A stretch of 64,000 bases of DNA from Athripsodes cinereus. Lineage: Eukaryota; Arthropoda; Insecta; Trichoptera; Leptoceridae. Shown here one piece after another: positions 46,005 to 56,770 of this stretch. The position numbers were made by a program, and so were the translations under genes. Location: positions 26,823,237 through 26,887,236 of the forward strand of contig OX388307.1 in assembly GCA_947579605.1 (NCBI GenBank), in the 5' to 3' direction. The notes under the pieces were generated by a model, which was not told where the DNA came from, made no database searches, and worked only from the letters and a program-made list of their open reading frames with translations. Every line of letters starts with the position of its first letter. Position 1 is the stretch's first letter.

Positions 46005-46120
46005 TTTTATTTAACGATGTGGTATGCCCTCCCATTCACATTCCATATTGTCACGGAGAGAACCACTTATGTGTTTATAACATGCAATTAGTCCATTGAT
46101 TATCTCATTTATGAGATTGT
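46005..46120 (+). mobile_element. Family A retroposon fragment, diverged, plus strand
   Basis: TTAACGATGTGGTATGCCCT, CCCATTCACATT, GTCACGGAGAGAACC and AACATGCAATTAGTCCATTG line up with the middle of family A. Old copy. Confidence 0.5.
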
Positions 46121-47035
46121 TTGCACTGCAAAATTTGTTTCGAAAATATACGTTAAAAATAAACTCCCCCGCCCACACAGAGCAATTCTGTGTTACGCAG
46201 AATTCATACAAGGTATGTAATTTATAATATATAATATATATTATTATTGGCTCTTTCGGGTAACCATGCGTTTTGCTCGAAACGTGAAAATCGAATCGTC
46301 ACAGTATGTATTCTCGTTCGAAGGCCATCTGTGTAAGTAATAAATTAATGTCATTTTAATTTTTATGACTATGGCAGTAATAAAATTATGTTACTTTAAT
46401 TATGTGCTGCCGTAATCGCGTTCAAAGTTTTGTCATGAAAGTCATAAAGGTTGCGTGTAATCAGGCGTTACTATTTTAACTATCCATATACATAAACATT
46501 TAATTGTTACAACATCCTTTTTCCAAAGTTTTATATTTAAAATGGACCGTCATTGCATGCTACACCTCAATCCGCAAAACCGTTAAAAAATTCTATTTTG
46601 AATGTCACCAGTAAAAACAATAAAACAAATGGAAAAAAACTCCTGAAATGGTTTTCAATTATGGAATAAAATGTTTACCTACATTCACTGGAAAATGCTT
46701 CAACAAGTTTGTTTTATTTTTCATTTTACCAATTATCACAAATTTTATGTTGATTGTTCAGAAGTGAAAAAGCATGCTAAATATTATGCAGACTTTATGA
46801 TTTAAGCATCAATTTTTTAAAAGTATAACATTTTTTACGCTTTTACAGCAGATTTTATGTAAACTCTGATAAAAAAAAAACCTCTTAATATAATCAGATA
46901 AAAACAAAAAGTAAAAAGCGAAATGTACGTAGTGAAAAGAATGCGTGTAAATAAGTTTGGGGTTATCGAGAGAATGGGTGACGAAAGGAAGAAAAAAATG
47001 TATATTTTCTGAAAAAAAGCCTGTAATGAGCACGA
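46121..47035. other. No gene seen
   Basis: A GGCTCTTTCGGGTAACCATG ... GCTCGAAACGTG segment at about 46250-46290 resembles other stem-then-GAAAC repeat ends in the window, but I cannot support an element. The rest is AT-rich. Confidence 0.35.
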
Positions 47036-47235
47036 AAGGCCAAGAATCACTTAACTTGACTACGTGGATCAAATTTTCAAGGGTAGTCAATTGTTGAGTA
47101 AGAATAATATGTCGGCGTACATAAATATGTGTACAACAAATAGCATAAATGAGAAAGAGCTAGTGAAAGTATCTTGTAAAGACAGATCGAATTGACATTC
47201 TGTCCTCTCTGCTTACCCTATAATGGAGGAGATAG
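47036..47235 (+). pseudogene. LINE 3' fragment (SAYP family)
   Basis: GCCAAGAATCACTTAACTTG, ACGTGGATCAAATTTTCAAG, then GTAAAGACAGATCG and TCCTCTCTGCTTACCC match 20058-20235 in order. It corresponds to TTWLDHVDQIFKDSRV ... CKDRSIW ... LSAYP with stops and frameshifts. Confidence 0.65.
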
Positions 47236-47634
47236 GTAGGTAGATAATAATATAAAGACAGTCGATACTTTTGTGAATGTTTGGGAAAGCGTAAGGAACT
47301 TCAAAAACGGGATCTAAAAGCTGTCTCAGTTATGAACATTTGCTTGTCAATAATACTCCATGCCTGTATTCAAATGTCATGATTGAAAACTTCAGACAAA
47401 AGACACGTTCCTCGGAACTCAACAACTGTCCAAGTAAATACTTTTGTTTCTGTACGACATTATCACTTTGTTGTACCTACCTTGTGTCTATGATTAATAA
47501 TATTGTTTGATTGCAAAAGTTATAATATTAATATCACGCTCTGGGCGATAATATTATAAGCTATAATTTATTAAAAAAATGTTCTTTTGAATATAATGAA
47601 CATTAATACATAGATATCATAATTGTATTAATTT
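47236..47634. other. No gene seen
   Basis: AT-rich sequence without recognised features. Confidence 0.4.
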
Positions 47635-47760
47635 ATTTTATTCATTGATCAAAAGCAATTACTTACACAAAAATATTATAAACATTAAAGTTAATAAGTA
47701 CACCCACAGAGGGTGAGTTTTTTTCCAGATGCGTGATTTCTTGCAACTACCATTAATCAA
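47635..47760 (-). repeat. CR1/L2-like LINE 3' end, minus strand
   Basis: Starts in TTATTTTATTCATTGATCAA and includes CACAGAGGGTGAGTTT, GATGCGTGATTTCTTGCAAC, the counterpart of GAGGGCGAGTTTATCGC...GCGCGATCTCTTCCAAC at 18555-18594. Confidence 0.55.
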
Positions 47761-48051
47761 TCGACTTGGGCTGCTTTGTTATGAAAACAAATACCTAATT
47801 AAAAAGTTGAATATAACAGCTATATGTACTTAAATCTCTGAACTTACTTATTTACTATCTAAAGATTTCTGGGAAACCACTACACAAGCTTGGAATACTT
47901 GGATATTATTTCGCAGGTAAAACCAATATTAGTATTTTTTTTAGTATTTGGAGCACAAAGATAGAAACTTATTTTTTTATTTACCTATATAACACGACTT
48001 TATGTCAGTTTAAATCATGTTTGAAGAGTGTCATGCTGCAGTACTTACTGA
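47761..48051. other. No gene seen
   Basis: AT-rich sequence without recognised features. Confidence 0.4.
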
Positions 48052-48290
48052 TTGCTTTGTGTATCATTTTGTGTTGTTATGGTGGTGCTTGTGTGTCTAT
48101 CATTTGTCATTTCTGTTTTTAAATTTTGTTTTCACTTGTATATTTATTGTGTCGTGATAATAATATGTATTATTTTAATGCTCTTAAAAATTCTGTTGTT
48201 CTTATTGCATAATGGTTGTATGTTTTTAATATGTGCTTTTGTAATTGGCTTCAGAGCCGTTTGAATTGATAAATAAATAAAAAATGTAAT
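48052..48290 (+). repeat. LINE 3' end (TTCGAAGCCGTTT family)
   Basis: T/G-rich low-complexity sequence ends in TTGGCTTCAGAGCCGTTTGA and a GATAAATAAATAAAAAATG tail. The same ending appears on the minus strand at 22725-22985. The 70-codon plus frame here is hydrophobic only because of the T-rich composition; I do not treat it as a gene. Confidence 0.5.
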
Positions 48291-49679
48291 AAAGAAAAGT
48301 GCACAGACAGCAAGCCAGGCAGTTTTTTTTTTATCTGAATCTATAATGTAAATATTACCAAAAATGCATTATTGTAATGACTAAATAGTAACATTCATTG
48401 TTAACATGAGAAGATGTATAAAAATGTACTGAAAAACTACGAGTCTTGCTACGTAGTAGCAGGATGATACCCTGCTGTTATTAAACATACTGGGTCCACT
48501 TGTGTTACATCTACTAATTACTGTATTTGGCTTTTATATCTTACTATCCAAATGAATAGCTTACACTTGATTTACACTCTTACTTATATAAGAGAGAAAT
48601 ACTTCTTGTTTTCGTAATATAGTCGGTGTTTAGTAAAAAGTCAATTGTGACGCACGGTTTTTGGATGGCGGCTGGGTGACAATGTTTCTCTACTTTTTTA
48701 TACTTAATATTAAATTTACAGTATTATATTTGCAGAATAAATATTTTGTATTATTAGAAAAAATGTACATTATATATTGTGTTATAAAAGAGACATATAT
48801 AATTTTCTTTTTTTACATAACACTTGGAACCTCATTCTTTCTCTTTACCTTAGCATAAAACATTTCTTAGAAGTGACAGTTAACACTGTGACTATCTTCC
48901 ACACCGAAATAAAAACTACAAATCATAAGCTAGTAGCTTCACTTGTGTATTCTAGATGAACCTAATAAAGAACAAAGACAGGAAGAAAAGTGGATAGTAC
49001 TAATGAAAAATCCTAAGCCAGTAAAAAGTAAACATAGCTCGAAACAATATACCAAGCAAAGTATTAACACAGTGATACTGCACGTATCTCATTTGTTGTA
49101 CAGGAAGTTTGCATTGTTTACGCTTATTATTAATTAAAAAATGTACCTACATGCTGTTGCTTGTTGGCATTATAATATTTGTAACACAACCGTAGACACT
49201 GAAAAAAAAATATACGAGGCATGAAAAAATATTGCTTTATTTAGGAAGGATAATGAGAAACGCCTTTCAGTTCCATAGAAGGGCTCATGATTTCTCTAAC
49301 ATTTTTTAAGTGTTTAATGGAAGGTTTACCCACAAGATATATTATGTGAGTGAACCTATATATCGTAAATTTCAATGATAATTTTTGACTCTCATTCTGC
49401 TCATCTTCACTTGTATTCGATGAATATATTCTTTTTATTCAATATTATGTGCAGTCAATCTGTTGAGTATGTATCTTAATTTCAAAAGATATCATTATGG
49501 TAAAAAAAGATTTAAGCGAAAGAAAGTATTTAATAATTTTGCTGTGAATTAATTAGTTTGCTAACTAGCTTTCAAGAGCTTCCCCTCTCATTTAAGACAA
49601 ATGTAAACTTTGCATTTGCCTTAGAATTTTACTTATAAATTTTTGTTTACTTATTAAACAAATGTTTTCTTCTACTATT
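48291..49679. other. No gene seen
   Basis: AT-rich sequence without recognised features. Confidence 0.4.
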
Positions 49680-49770
49680 TTGTTCATTATTGAGAAAGAC
49701 GTCTTTCATCTTATAAGGACATTGTCAATCTCCTTCATGATTATAAGATGAAAAAGGTCTCTTTTACATA
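49680..49770. repeat. Hairpin-forming sequence with loop shared with 33985
   Basis: AAAGACGTCTTTCATCTTAT (from about 49694) pairs, with a few mismatches, with ATAAGATGAAAAAGGTCTCT (from about 49742), leaving a loop of about 26 bases. The loop begins AAGGACATTGTCAATCT, which also occurs at about 33987-34003 next to a related CTTTCAAGG word. A repeat terminus is likelier than a microRNA gene. Confidence 0.5.
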
Positions 49771-51027
49771 AACACCGACACAGTGAATTAATTAATTTAT
49801 TTCATTATTTTTAAACGGGGAAACTAACAGTCATATACAGCAATAATATTAACAGAATTATACTAAGCCATAAAAAGACCAGTAAAGTTCTTTATCATAA
49901 TCAATATGTACATAATACAAATTACTGATGCAACAATAATGCGATACAATATGTGAATTCGAACAATCTATGTTTGAATAAAATATAAAACAATTAAATC
50001 AAAAAATAATATGAACATGTTAAATTCAAAAATATTAAATTCGCCAAAAGAACATAAATATTTGACTTCAACATTTTTCAGTATCCCATATATAAAATTT
50101 ATACATTTTTTGATTCATTTTGACAAAAACTTTTGTAGATTTTAATGTTGAAATTTATTTTGAGCTTATCTTTTACATTTGTGGAAAAAAATAAATACTT
50201 GTTTTTCAATATCGGTGATAATAAAATTCTGTCAAATCAATCTTTAATAATTGTATTTATCTCTGAACTTAGAGGGTGACTTCTTCATTCTATTTTTTGT
50301 CACGGACAATACAAGCAGTGTCAATCGAAGACAGAACTGTTTACTTTGAGTTCAGATAGAATGGTATTTGATTTACATAAATTAATTCGGTATCATTAAC
50401 AATATTCAGAATAAACCTCTTGTATGTATTTATACAAAGGTACAAAAGAAACACTAGTAACTGGGGCCAAAAGTTCTGAATTCATTAGCTTTGATAGACG
50501 CTTTTTCATTCTCTTGCAAATTTCCATAATTAAACTGAAAATTAAAAAGTCGTTAACTTTATTCACCCCTCTCGAAACCTTTACCGCTTTTGCCTGAGTT
50601 GTAGAACCTACCTGTATTCGTGATGATATTCAACTTAACTTAGTATAGATAGCATTTAGTGTAGGTACTGCAGTGATGTAACGAGAAAGTTTCACAATCG
50701 TACCTATACTTAAACATTCACAATATTTATCCACACTGTTCCATTTGATTTATTTTATGCTGAAAGAAAAAAAAAAGAACTTGAACATCGATATTCAGCA
50801 ATAAGTCATGCCATTTATTTATTTTTTTGCACAGATTGAACAATGTGCATGTTTATTAGGTGCAGTTTGTCTACTGTCTGCCCCACATGTAGTATATAAA
50901 AACTGTAACAAGCTGTCCTCGTGTCAATTCTGATCATGATCTGATATCGTTTCCATAGGTATGATGTAGCTAATATAAAAAAACTGAAGATATTTTTGGC
51001 ATTGGAAGTTTTCCATAACATAAGGTA
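49771..51027. other. No gene seen
   Basis: AT-rich. A TTTATTTATTTTTTTGCACA word at about 50813-50832 resembles the minus-strand LINE tails at 33373 and 52545. Confidence 0.4.
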
Positions 51028-51074
51028 CTGTTCCATTACGGCATATACCACAAGTGGAGTGGCTAGCAGACCAG

Positions 51075-51275
51075 AGGCCTGAGTCAACAACACACTTTCG
51101 TCTCACGTTCCCGCTCCGTTAGCGTTCGGGTGCAGACGATGTTGCAAGCAAGTGTCAATTTCGTTGCTAAGATACACAATAGTTACGAAAATTAACAATT
51201 TGGCGCACCATCGTCTGCACCCGAACGCTAGCGGAGCGGGAACGTGAGACGAAAGTGTGTTGTTGACTCAGGCCT
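51075..51275. mobile_element. Palindromic foldback element, unit 1
   Basis: Bases 51075-51142 are a near-perfect reverse complement of 51209-51275 (ends AGGCCTGAGTCAACAACACA and complement), with a central ~66-bp spacer containing CAAGTGTCAATTTCGTTGCT. Total about 201 bp. No coding capacity. The arms hold CGTTCCCGCTCCGTTAGCGT, much richer in GC than the surroundings. Confidence 0.9.
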
Positions 51276-51278
51276 CAG

Positions 51279-51479
51279 AGGTCTGAGTCAATAACATATT
51301 TTCACGTTACGTTTTCGTTCCGTTAGCGTTCAAATGCAGACGATGTTGCGCCAAAGTGTCAATTTTTGTAATTATTGTGTATCTTAGCAACGAAATTGAC
51401 ACTTGCTTGCAACTTTGTCTATACTCGAACGTTAACGGATCGGAAACGTAACGTGAAAATGTGTTATTGACTCAGGCCT
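51279..51479. mobile_element. Palindromic foldback element, unit 2
   Basis: A second ~201-bp palindrome three bases after unit 1, starting AGGTCTGAGTCAATAACATA and ending in the complement of AGGCCTGAGTCAATAACACA. It is related to unit 1 but more diverged between arms. Its spacer (AATTATTGTGTATCTTAGCA, ACGAAATTGACACTTG) is the reverse complement of unit 1's spacer, so the two units lie head to head. Together they form a palindrome of palindromes. Confidence 0.9.
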
Positions 51480-51650
51480 CTGCAAGCTGTCCTCTCTGTG
51501 CCAACAAAAATTAAGACGTTCAGGCTGGGTGACAAACTTCATCGCTTAATTAAAGACGTATTTTTTTCAATATTTGCCTTTTACATGACACTCGAAAATT
51601 GACAAAAAAGAGTGGGATACCAATTCTTTGCCAGGTGCTCCATGGAACAT

Positions 51651-52235
51651 GTAACATTTTGGCAAGGTAAGCCAAACACAGAAGTACCAACTAGATTATT
51701 TGTCGCCTCATCACTAGCAGTTACTATACTACTTGTAGGTATAGTAGCGACTTCTGTGGAAATTTTATCGAAACATTTGAGAGCTGTGAGATGAATATAT
51801 ACGAGCCTACTTCAGATAGCTTTCTATACATTAATTAAATATTTCAATTTACATAATCATGCGATCTTTACTTAACTACATTACCTGCCATAAACTGTTC
51901 TGTTCGAGTATGCTTGTTTGTATTTAAATAATCATACCTACACACTTTACTTACCTGAATTTTGTATTGTGATTGCGTGAATCAATTATCCAGATTTACG
52001 TGATATTAAATAGATGGCGACACTGTGATTAAGGTAAGTGAAATTAAGTTTGTACAAACGTTTTGTTTTAATGAAATTTATCTATTGTATTATGTTTTTC
52101 GAGGTAAATAAAATAAATATTAATTAAATATTAATGAAATAGTACGGTTATCAGTGTGACTAATCTTAGACCTATTTATGCATTAAGCGGAGTTGGTTGG
52201 AGGGAAAACTTTTAGTTTTGTGAATAGATAGTAGC
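51651..52235. other. No gene seen
   Basis: AT-rich. A 60-codon plus frame (51612-51794) has a short hydrophobic stretch (ASSLAVTILLVGIVATSVEI) but begins inside family A and has no supporting context. Confidence 0.4.
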
Positions 52236-52545
52236 TATTTTACCATCGCGGTATTTCTCTTATGTGGGGTAGCCAGTAGTCTAACTGTACGTAATAAAAA
52301 TAAAGGTCGTTCTCAATGTGCCATAATAGGATTTTTTTTTTTTAAAAAAAAGATATAACTGGGTTTTGTTATAAACCCAAATACAACCTTACACACCTTT
52401 CACAGTAAGCTACTAAAAGCTTGTGTCGTGAAAGGGGAGTTTGCCAGCACCTGGTATTGAACCACGGACCCCTTGATCTCGAGGCCGAGACTCTACCTCC
52501 AGGCTACCGACGAACTCGAAGGATGGGTGGCATATTTTATTTATT
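52236..52545 (-). mobile_element. Family A retroposon split by a tRNA-derived SINE
   Basis: CCATCGCGGTATTTCTCTTA, GTGGGGTAGCCAGTAGTCTA and CAATGTGCCATAATAGG give the 3' half; after the SINE the family resumes only as AAGGATGGGTGGCATA (52520-52535) and is then cut by a (TTTA)-type LINE tail. Three retroposons are thus stacked within about 400 bp. Confidence 0.75.
52331..52520 (-). mobile_element. tRNA-derived SINE, minus strand
   Basis: Same element as 27268-27457. On the minus strand GTCGGTAGCCTGGAGGTAGA holds the A-box region; the B-box has decayed to GGTTCAATACC. The body CACGACACAAGCTTTTAGTA and the AACCCAGTTATATCTTTTTT tail are intact. AGGAT occurs at both borders and may be a short target duplication. 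Confidence 0.85.
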
Positions 52546-52660
52546 TGTTTATTCTTTTTTGCACATAATCAACATATAATTGTGTTAACAAACCAATACA
52601 AAATTTGAAATACTAAATACTTAAAACAATACAGAATTTAATACTTTAAATGTAATAAAA
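52545..52660 (-). repeat. LINE 3' tail, minus strand
   Basis: TTTATTTGTTTATTCTTTTT, GCACATAATCAACATATAAT and TGTGTTAACAAACCAATACA match 33373-33425 and about 29270. Coding part missing. Confidence 0.5.
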
Positions 52661-53404
52661 GGATATAAAAGGATGATATGTAATTATCGTCAAATTGAAG
52701 GTGAATATTTCACGAATTTTCAACTACTTTTAAACAGAGAACTAGAAAATTTACAGAAAAAAGTCTGATATCCATATTATATTATCCATCGGAGAATTCA
52801 CGGAACATACAAATACAACATTTTATTAATACTATTGAATAGTTACGATATTGTATTTTGCTATTTTATTGTTCAAAGTTTTCAACGAGAGTGAAAGTGA
52901 TACAACTGAAGTTCCCTATATGTAATAATATAATGTATAGTACCTATGACTGTGGCAGGTACCATGGACTATTACGTATATGTACACGGGTCATACCATC
53001 TATGGACACCACCTGTATATGGCAACATTGTTTGCATTGAGACGTTCGAAAACACAATTATAGTAAAAGAATTTTCAAACAGCTGTCAAATGTAAAAATA
53101 AATAATATATTCCAAGCATCTAACTTCTTAAGTATACCTATCTATTTCTCTATGCATCTTACTTTGTACATTTTTATATTTATTTTTCAACCAAACTTCT
53201 TTGATTTTTTTTCAATGATTAAATATATTATTTGATTAGAACTCGGAATTATTTCCTTGACGTGTTATTATGTAATACAAATATAACTATTACATGTGAT
53301 GTATATGTAGAAACTTTAATCTCAGCCTAAAGGTCCCCGCCAGAGAATTGGTCCTGTAATCGTTTCAAATTCATTCGGGTTCATACCTCATCTCAGCACA
53401 TCCT
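52661..53404. other. No gene seen
   Basis: AT-rich sequence without recognised features. Confidence 0.4.
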
Positions 53405-53640
53405 TCAACAAAGAGTAACCTTGTTCGGTGAGCAAACAAGCGTATTCACCCTGCCCCATATCAAGATGCGATATATTACGATTCTAAGCATGCTTTCGAT
53501 CGAACTCTCGACGAAAAAAAGAGAGAAGTGCATCGTCGACATAGTATACGGTGCAACAAGGCGCTCCATCCTCAAAAGAACATCAAACAGGGCATTCCAA
53601 AGGAACGGTCCAAAGTCCGATCCTTGCGCATGGCCCATGC
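53405..53640 (-). pseudogene. LINE RT palm fragment (R1/Loa-like), frameshifted
   Basis: The minus strand reads AQGSDFGPFLWNALFDVLLR, matching the QGS-xLGP-xLWN block of R1/Loa/Tras-type RTs. The catalytic motif follows as YYVDDALL at 53532-53543 and neighbours, but in a different frame, and a VCSPNKVTL segment farther on resembles the conserved PEKT-x-V block after the palm. So fingers-to-palm order is preserved, with at least one frameshift. It is the only fragment of this clade noticed here. Confidence 0.75.
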
Positions 53641-53715
53641 TGACTTCTTTCTGGCTCTTACTGGCTTTACAGTTAACCCACTTGTGAGATATGTCGTGAT
53701 GGTATAAATGTGGAA
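53641..53715 (+). mobile_element. Family A retroposon 3' fragment, plus strand
   Basis: CCCACTTGTGAGATATGTCG and TGATGGTATAAATGTGG form the family 3' end, joined directly to the RT fragment on its left. Confidence 0.55.
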
Positions 53716-53805
53716 CAAAGATGTGGAACATTTAGAGTCATAATTAAAAAAAAAAATTCGCACCATTATTTTCTAGCCTTCACTGCGACCAATTTTATAG
53801 TATAA

Positions 53806-53870
53806 TCTACAATAGGATTCGAATCTGTGATCTTTCGTTTACTGAGCAGTCATTATATCATCAACCATTA
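53806..53870 (-). repeat. tRNA-derived SINE head remnant
   Basis: The minus strand contains AGATTCGAATCCTATTG, a B-box-like word, after a diverged A-box-like GGTTGATGATATAATG. The T arm does not pair, so it is not a functional tRNA gene. Confidence 0.4.
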
Positions 53871-54514
53871 CAAATCCGTTTGTTTATCTGGAAATGGGTG
53901 ATAGTAAGAAAAAAGTTTTTTTTAATAAAAGCAAAAAATGCCATTACGCAATAATACATTGCGTAAAACAGTTTAATGTAAATCATTCTATAAATAGCTC
54001 GCATTCGAGATGAAAGTTCTCGTTTTTAATCAAAATTTAGTTTAGAAATTAAACGGTTTAAAATATAAGTGAATTTTTAAAACAGTATAACAAGTAATTA
54101 TTGTCTATTTCCTCTTTAAAATTCTCACCAGTTTTTTATTCGTTTTCGTTGTCATCTCAATTCGGTTTAAATTTAAAGGTGTTATGCAATTAATTGTATA
54201 AACTATTTTATAGACTTTATCTAATGCATTTTTTATAGACTCTCTGATTAATACCTATACCTAATACGAAATAAAAATAATTCTAAAAAATATTAAATTA
54301 ACTTTATATAATAGGTACAAAGCATCAATTTAAAATTATCCGTTTAATTGAAGCTGTCGAATATGGTGTATATTCTTTTCTTTTCGCAATTTATTTATTC
54401 ATTTTTGAAACTAGAAATTATTCCACCGAACGTTGTATATTTATTATATATGTTATTAAATATTGTATCTTGATTCAGAAATCAAGATTTGTTAATAGTT
54501 TATTAATATTATGT
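53871..54514. other. No gene seen
   Basis: AT-rich sequence without recognised features. Confidence 0.4.
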
Positions 54515-54605
54515 ATGGTACAACGAAAAAAATGGATACAGAAGGCACAAGATGATGAAGATTGGAAGAATTCAGGAGATGCTTACATCCAGCTGATTAG
54601 AGGAA
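54515..54605 (+). pseudogene. LINE RT extreme C-terminus (EEAYIQQW family)
   Basis: About 28 codons read RKKWIQKAQDDEDWKNSGDA, YIQLIRG, matching KWIQRAPDRNDWKSWEEAYI, QQWRDG at 10254-10379. Confidence 0.65.
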
Positions 54606-54639
54606 GAAATACCTCTTTTTCATTAGTAGATAAATAAGG

Positions 54640-54715
54640 GTTTACAATGAACCTGAATACATCGCAAATACACACTCACATTAAGAAATATTCTTGTGTC
54701 GTAAATGTGGATTAG
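54640..54715 (-). repeat. Fragment of the SINE at 58945-59085
   Basis: GAACCTGAATACATCGCAAA, TACACACTCACATT and TGTCGTAAATGTGGA parallel TTTGAATACAACGCAAATAC, GCAGTTAGCA and TGTCGTTAAAGTGGA at 58978-59030. Only the body, without the tRNA-like head, is present. Confidence 0.5.
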
Positions 54716-55574
54716 ATCGACAGTAGAAGGAAATGAACTTAAGATATCTTGATTGAAACTCCATCAGGATACCGATCATTTGTTATTTATTATAACAGGA
54801 AATAGAAATGAAAAAAAAAAAATTATTGTTCTTTAAATAAGATCATATTATGTATCTTAAATAAAATTTAAGTGGTGAAGGTATAATTGAAAAATCAATA
54901 AAGGAATAATAATAATGAAAATTAATTTGAATATAAATGTCCATATTGCATTACACACAACAATAATATATCAATTTTACCGTTTAAGACACTATTTCAA
55001 AGTAAGTATTTAATAGATTTTTTAGATACAAGTTCATAATTATAATGGTCAGCTAATGAAAATAATATACATATCCCGGATGCATATGAAAATATGATCA
55101 AAGAGTGAACTGTATTTGTAATATTATTTTATTAACTTACTAGTGTTTTATTAGGTGCCGCTTCGGATGTGAAAATGGTAATTCTATTATTCATATAACA
55201 GCCAAAGGCTTAATAGAAGGTGAGAGTGGTGATCACGTTATCAAAGTACTTTTGTGTAGGATATAATTTGCAATTATAATACCAAGATTGAGAAACTTTT
55301 CAATATACATCACAGAAATTATAAGAATGTACCTTGTAAAATGTTCATAGTGGCTTAGTGAACATATTTTCCAAAATTTTTAATTAAATCTGTCACTGGT
55401 TCTACAATGGTGGAAGCAATGGTTGTTTCCATTGAACTACAACAGATTGCGGCTTTCAAATTTGAAAACACAAGAATTGTATGAAAATTGTATAAAAATA
55501 CATTTCAATAGTGGAAGTTTATCGAATTGAACTATATATACAACTTTCCAAAATTTCAAGTTATGTGATAAGCA
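54716..55574. other. No gene seen
   Basis: AT-rich sequence without recognised features. Confidence 0.4.
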
Positions 55575-55740
55575 TACTACTTACTTTACTTTTCGGGTCC
55601 GGACTTTAGACTTTGCCACTCCAGTATTCAGCGACGTATATCGCCTTGTCATTCGCCATCAATAGGTCACTCTCATTACATGCATTCCGCATCAGCGGGA
55701 ATTGCAATAAATGAGAATCACTCAATGTGATAAGCATGAC
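55575..55740. other. Unassigned moderately GC-rich patch
   Basis: The minus strand has an open stretch (LMRNACNESDLLMANDKAIY, VAEYWSGKV) of about 35 codons before a stop. I do not recognise it. Its base composition differs from the surrounding DNA, so it may be a transposon relic or an exon fragment. Confidence 0.25.
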
Positions 55741-56016
55741 AAAGAGGAATTGGGAATGTTACCTAGGTTTAAAGAGTACTCTTAACTAAGCCTTGAATCG
55801 ATTCATAAGCGTTGAAACTCTGTGTTGTGCACTCCTTAAGGAAGTTCACAATGTATGTGTATCATATACAACATACCTACCTAGTTAATACCTATTCAAA
55901 TAGGTTGACTATCGGTGAGTGTGATCAACTTAGATGATTAATCAGGAAGGGTTTAAAATATGAATGGTGGAAGCATTGAGAACTGCAGCATGTTGGGAGG
56001 ACTGAGGAACTATGAT
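55741..56016. other. No gene seen
   Basis: AT-rich sequence without recognised features. Confidence 0.4.
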
Positions 56017-56097
56017 TAATAAAGCATCAGAAACAAAAAGACTGACATGCAGAAGAATATATTCGACAGCAGAGAGATGAAGATAAGCAGTGAGTTA
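56017..56097 (+). pseudogene. LINE RT extreme C-terminus (EEAYIQQW family)
   Basis: The plus frame reads KHQKQKD, a stop in place of the expected tryptophan (TGA for TGG), then HAEEYIRQQRDEDKQ and a stop. It aligns with DR-x-W-x-xEEAYIQQWRD. Dead tail fragment. Confidence 0.6.
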
Positions 56098-56463
56098 TTA
56101 CATAAAAAAAATCAAATAACAGTAGAATAAATTTCTTCCTTGAGTAACGAATTTTCATTCACTTTCTTTCTTTCATAGCATAAAACATTCTCTAATCAAA
56201 TTATTGTTGTTATTTTTTACGGCAACGCAAAAATAATTGACTGATGTAATAATAAATTATCTTAAAGTCAAGTTGACATAATTAAATGACGGTATAAATT
56301 CGTTAATAATTACATTATTATTCGCACCAACACCGTATAAAATTAACATAATTTGTTCAATAATAAAATAACAATCGTCTAGCCTTGTCACCATGATTCA
56401 GGATGATAATTAATTGGAATAATTTATTATTTTTTACGACAGATCAATCTTCGTATAAATTTT
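56098..56463. other. No gene seen
   Basis: AT-rich sequence without recognised features. Confidence 0.4.
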
Positions 56464-56770
56464 ATGTATAATATTTTATGCTGTTTACTCGTACTTATCT
56501 TTCTATATTTGAATTGTGTTCATGTGTATTTGTGTGTCTGTATATGTATGTATTTATATATTATGTATATTATGTTATATTATGTAAATGTTGTCTCACA
56601 TTGCATGTACCACATAAAATTTGGTTCTCTGTTTGCTGTTTGGTCATTTGGTTTTCTTATATTTAATGAAATATAATTTTGTTAGAATTGTCACTGTTGT
56701 ATTTGTGAATGTTATGTATAATTGAAACTCCTTCGGAACCCGTGAGGCGCTATTTGCAATAAACATATTG
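56464..56770 (+). repeat. Retroposon 3' untranslated region
   Basis: T/G-rich low-complexity sequence with two overlapping hydrophobic frames ends in TCGGAACCCGTGAGGCGCTA, TTTGCAATAAACATATTGTT. This looks like a LINE 3' region with an AATAAA signal. It abuts the RT frame at 56768, so the two are either joined by chance insertion or by chimeric retrotransposition. Confidence 0.45.

Larger units (their letters stand above)
51028..51650 (-). mobile_element. Family A retroposon split by two palindromic elements
   Basis: The 3' half is at 51028-51072 (CATTACGGCATATACCACAA, GTGGAGTGGCTAGCAGACC) and the 5' half at 51481-51650 (GCAAGCTGTCCTCTCTGTGC, CTTTTACATGACACTCGAAA, GAGTGGGATACCAATTCTTT, GGTGCTCCATGGAACA). 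The 400 bp between are foreign palindromes. Both halves match the family well, so the break is a later event. Confidence 0.85.

Noticed and set aside
48052..48264. Hydrophobic 70-codon frame as a small membrane protein
   Set aside because: The hydrophobicity follows from T-rich composition, and the sequence ends in a LINE tail shared with 22725-22985.
51612..51794. Small secreted or membrane peptide gene
   Set aside because: The start codon and first third lie within the family A retroposon and there is no splice or promoter support.
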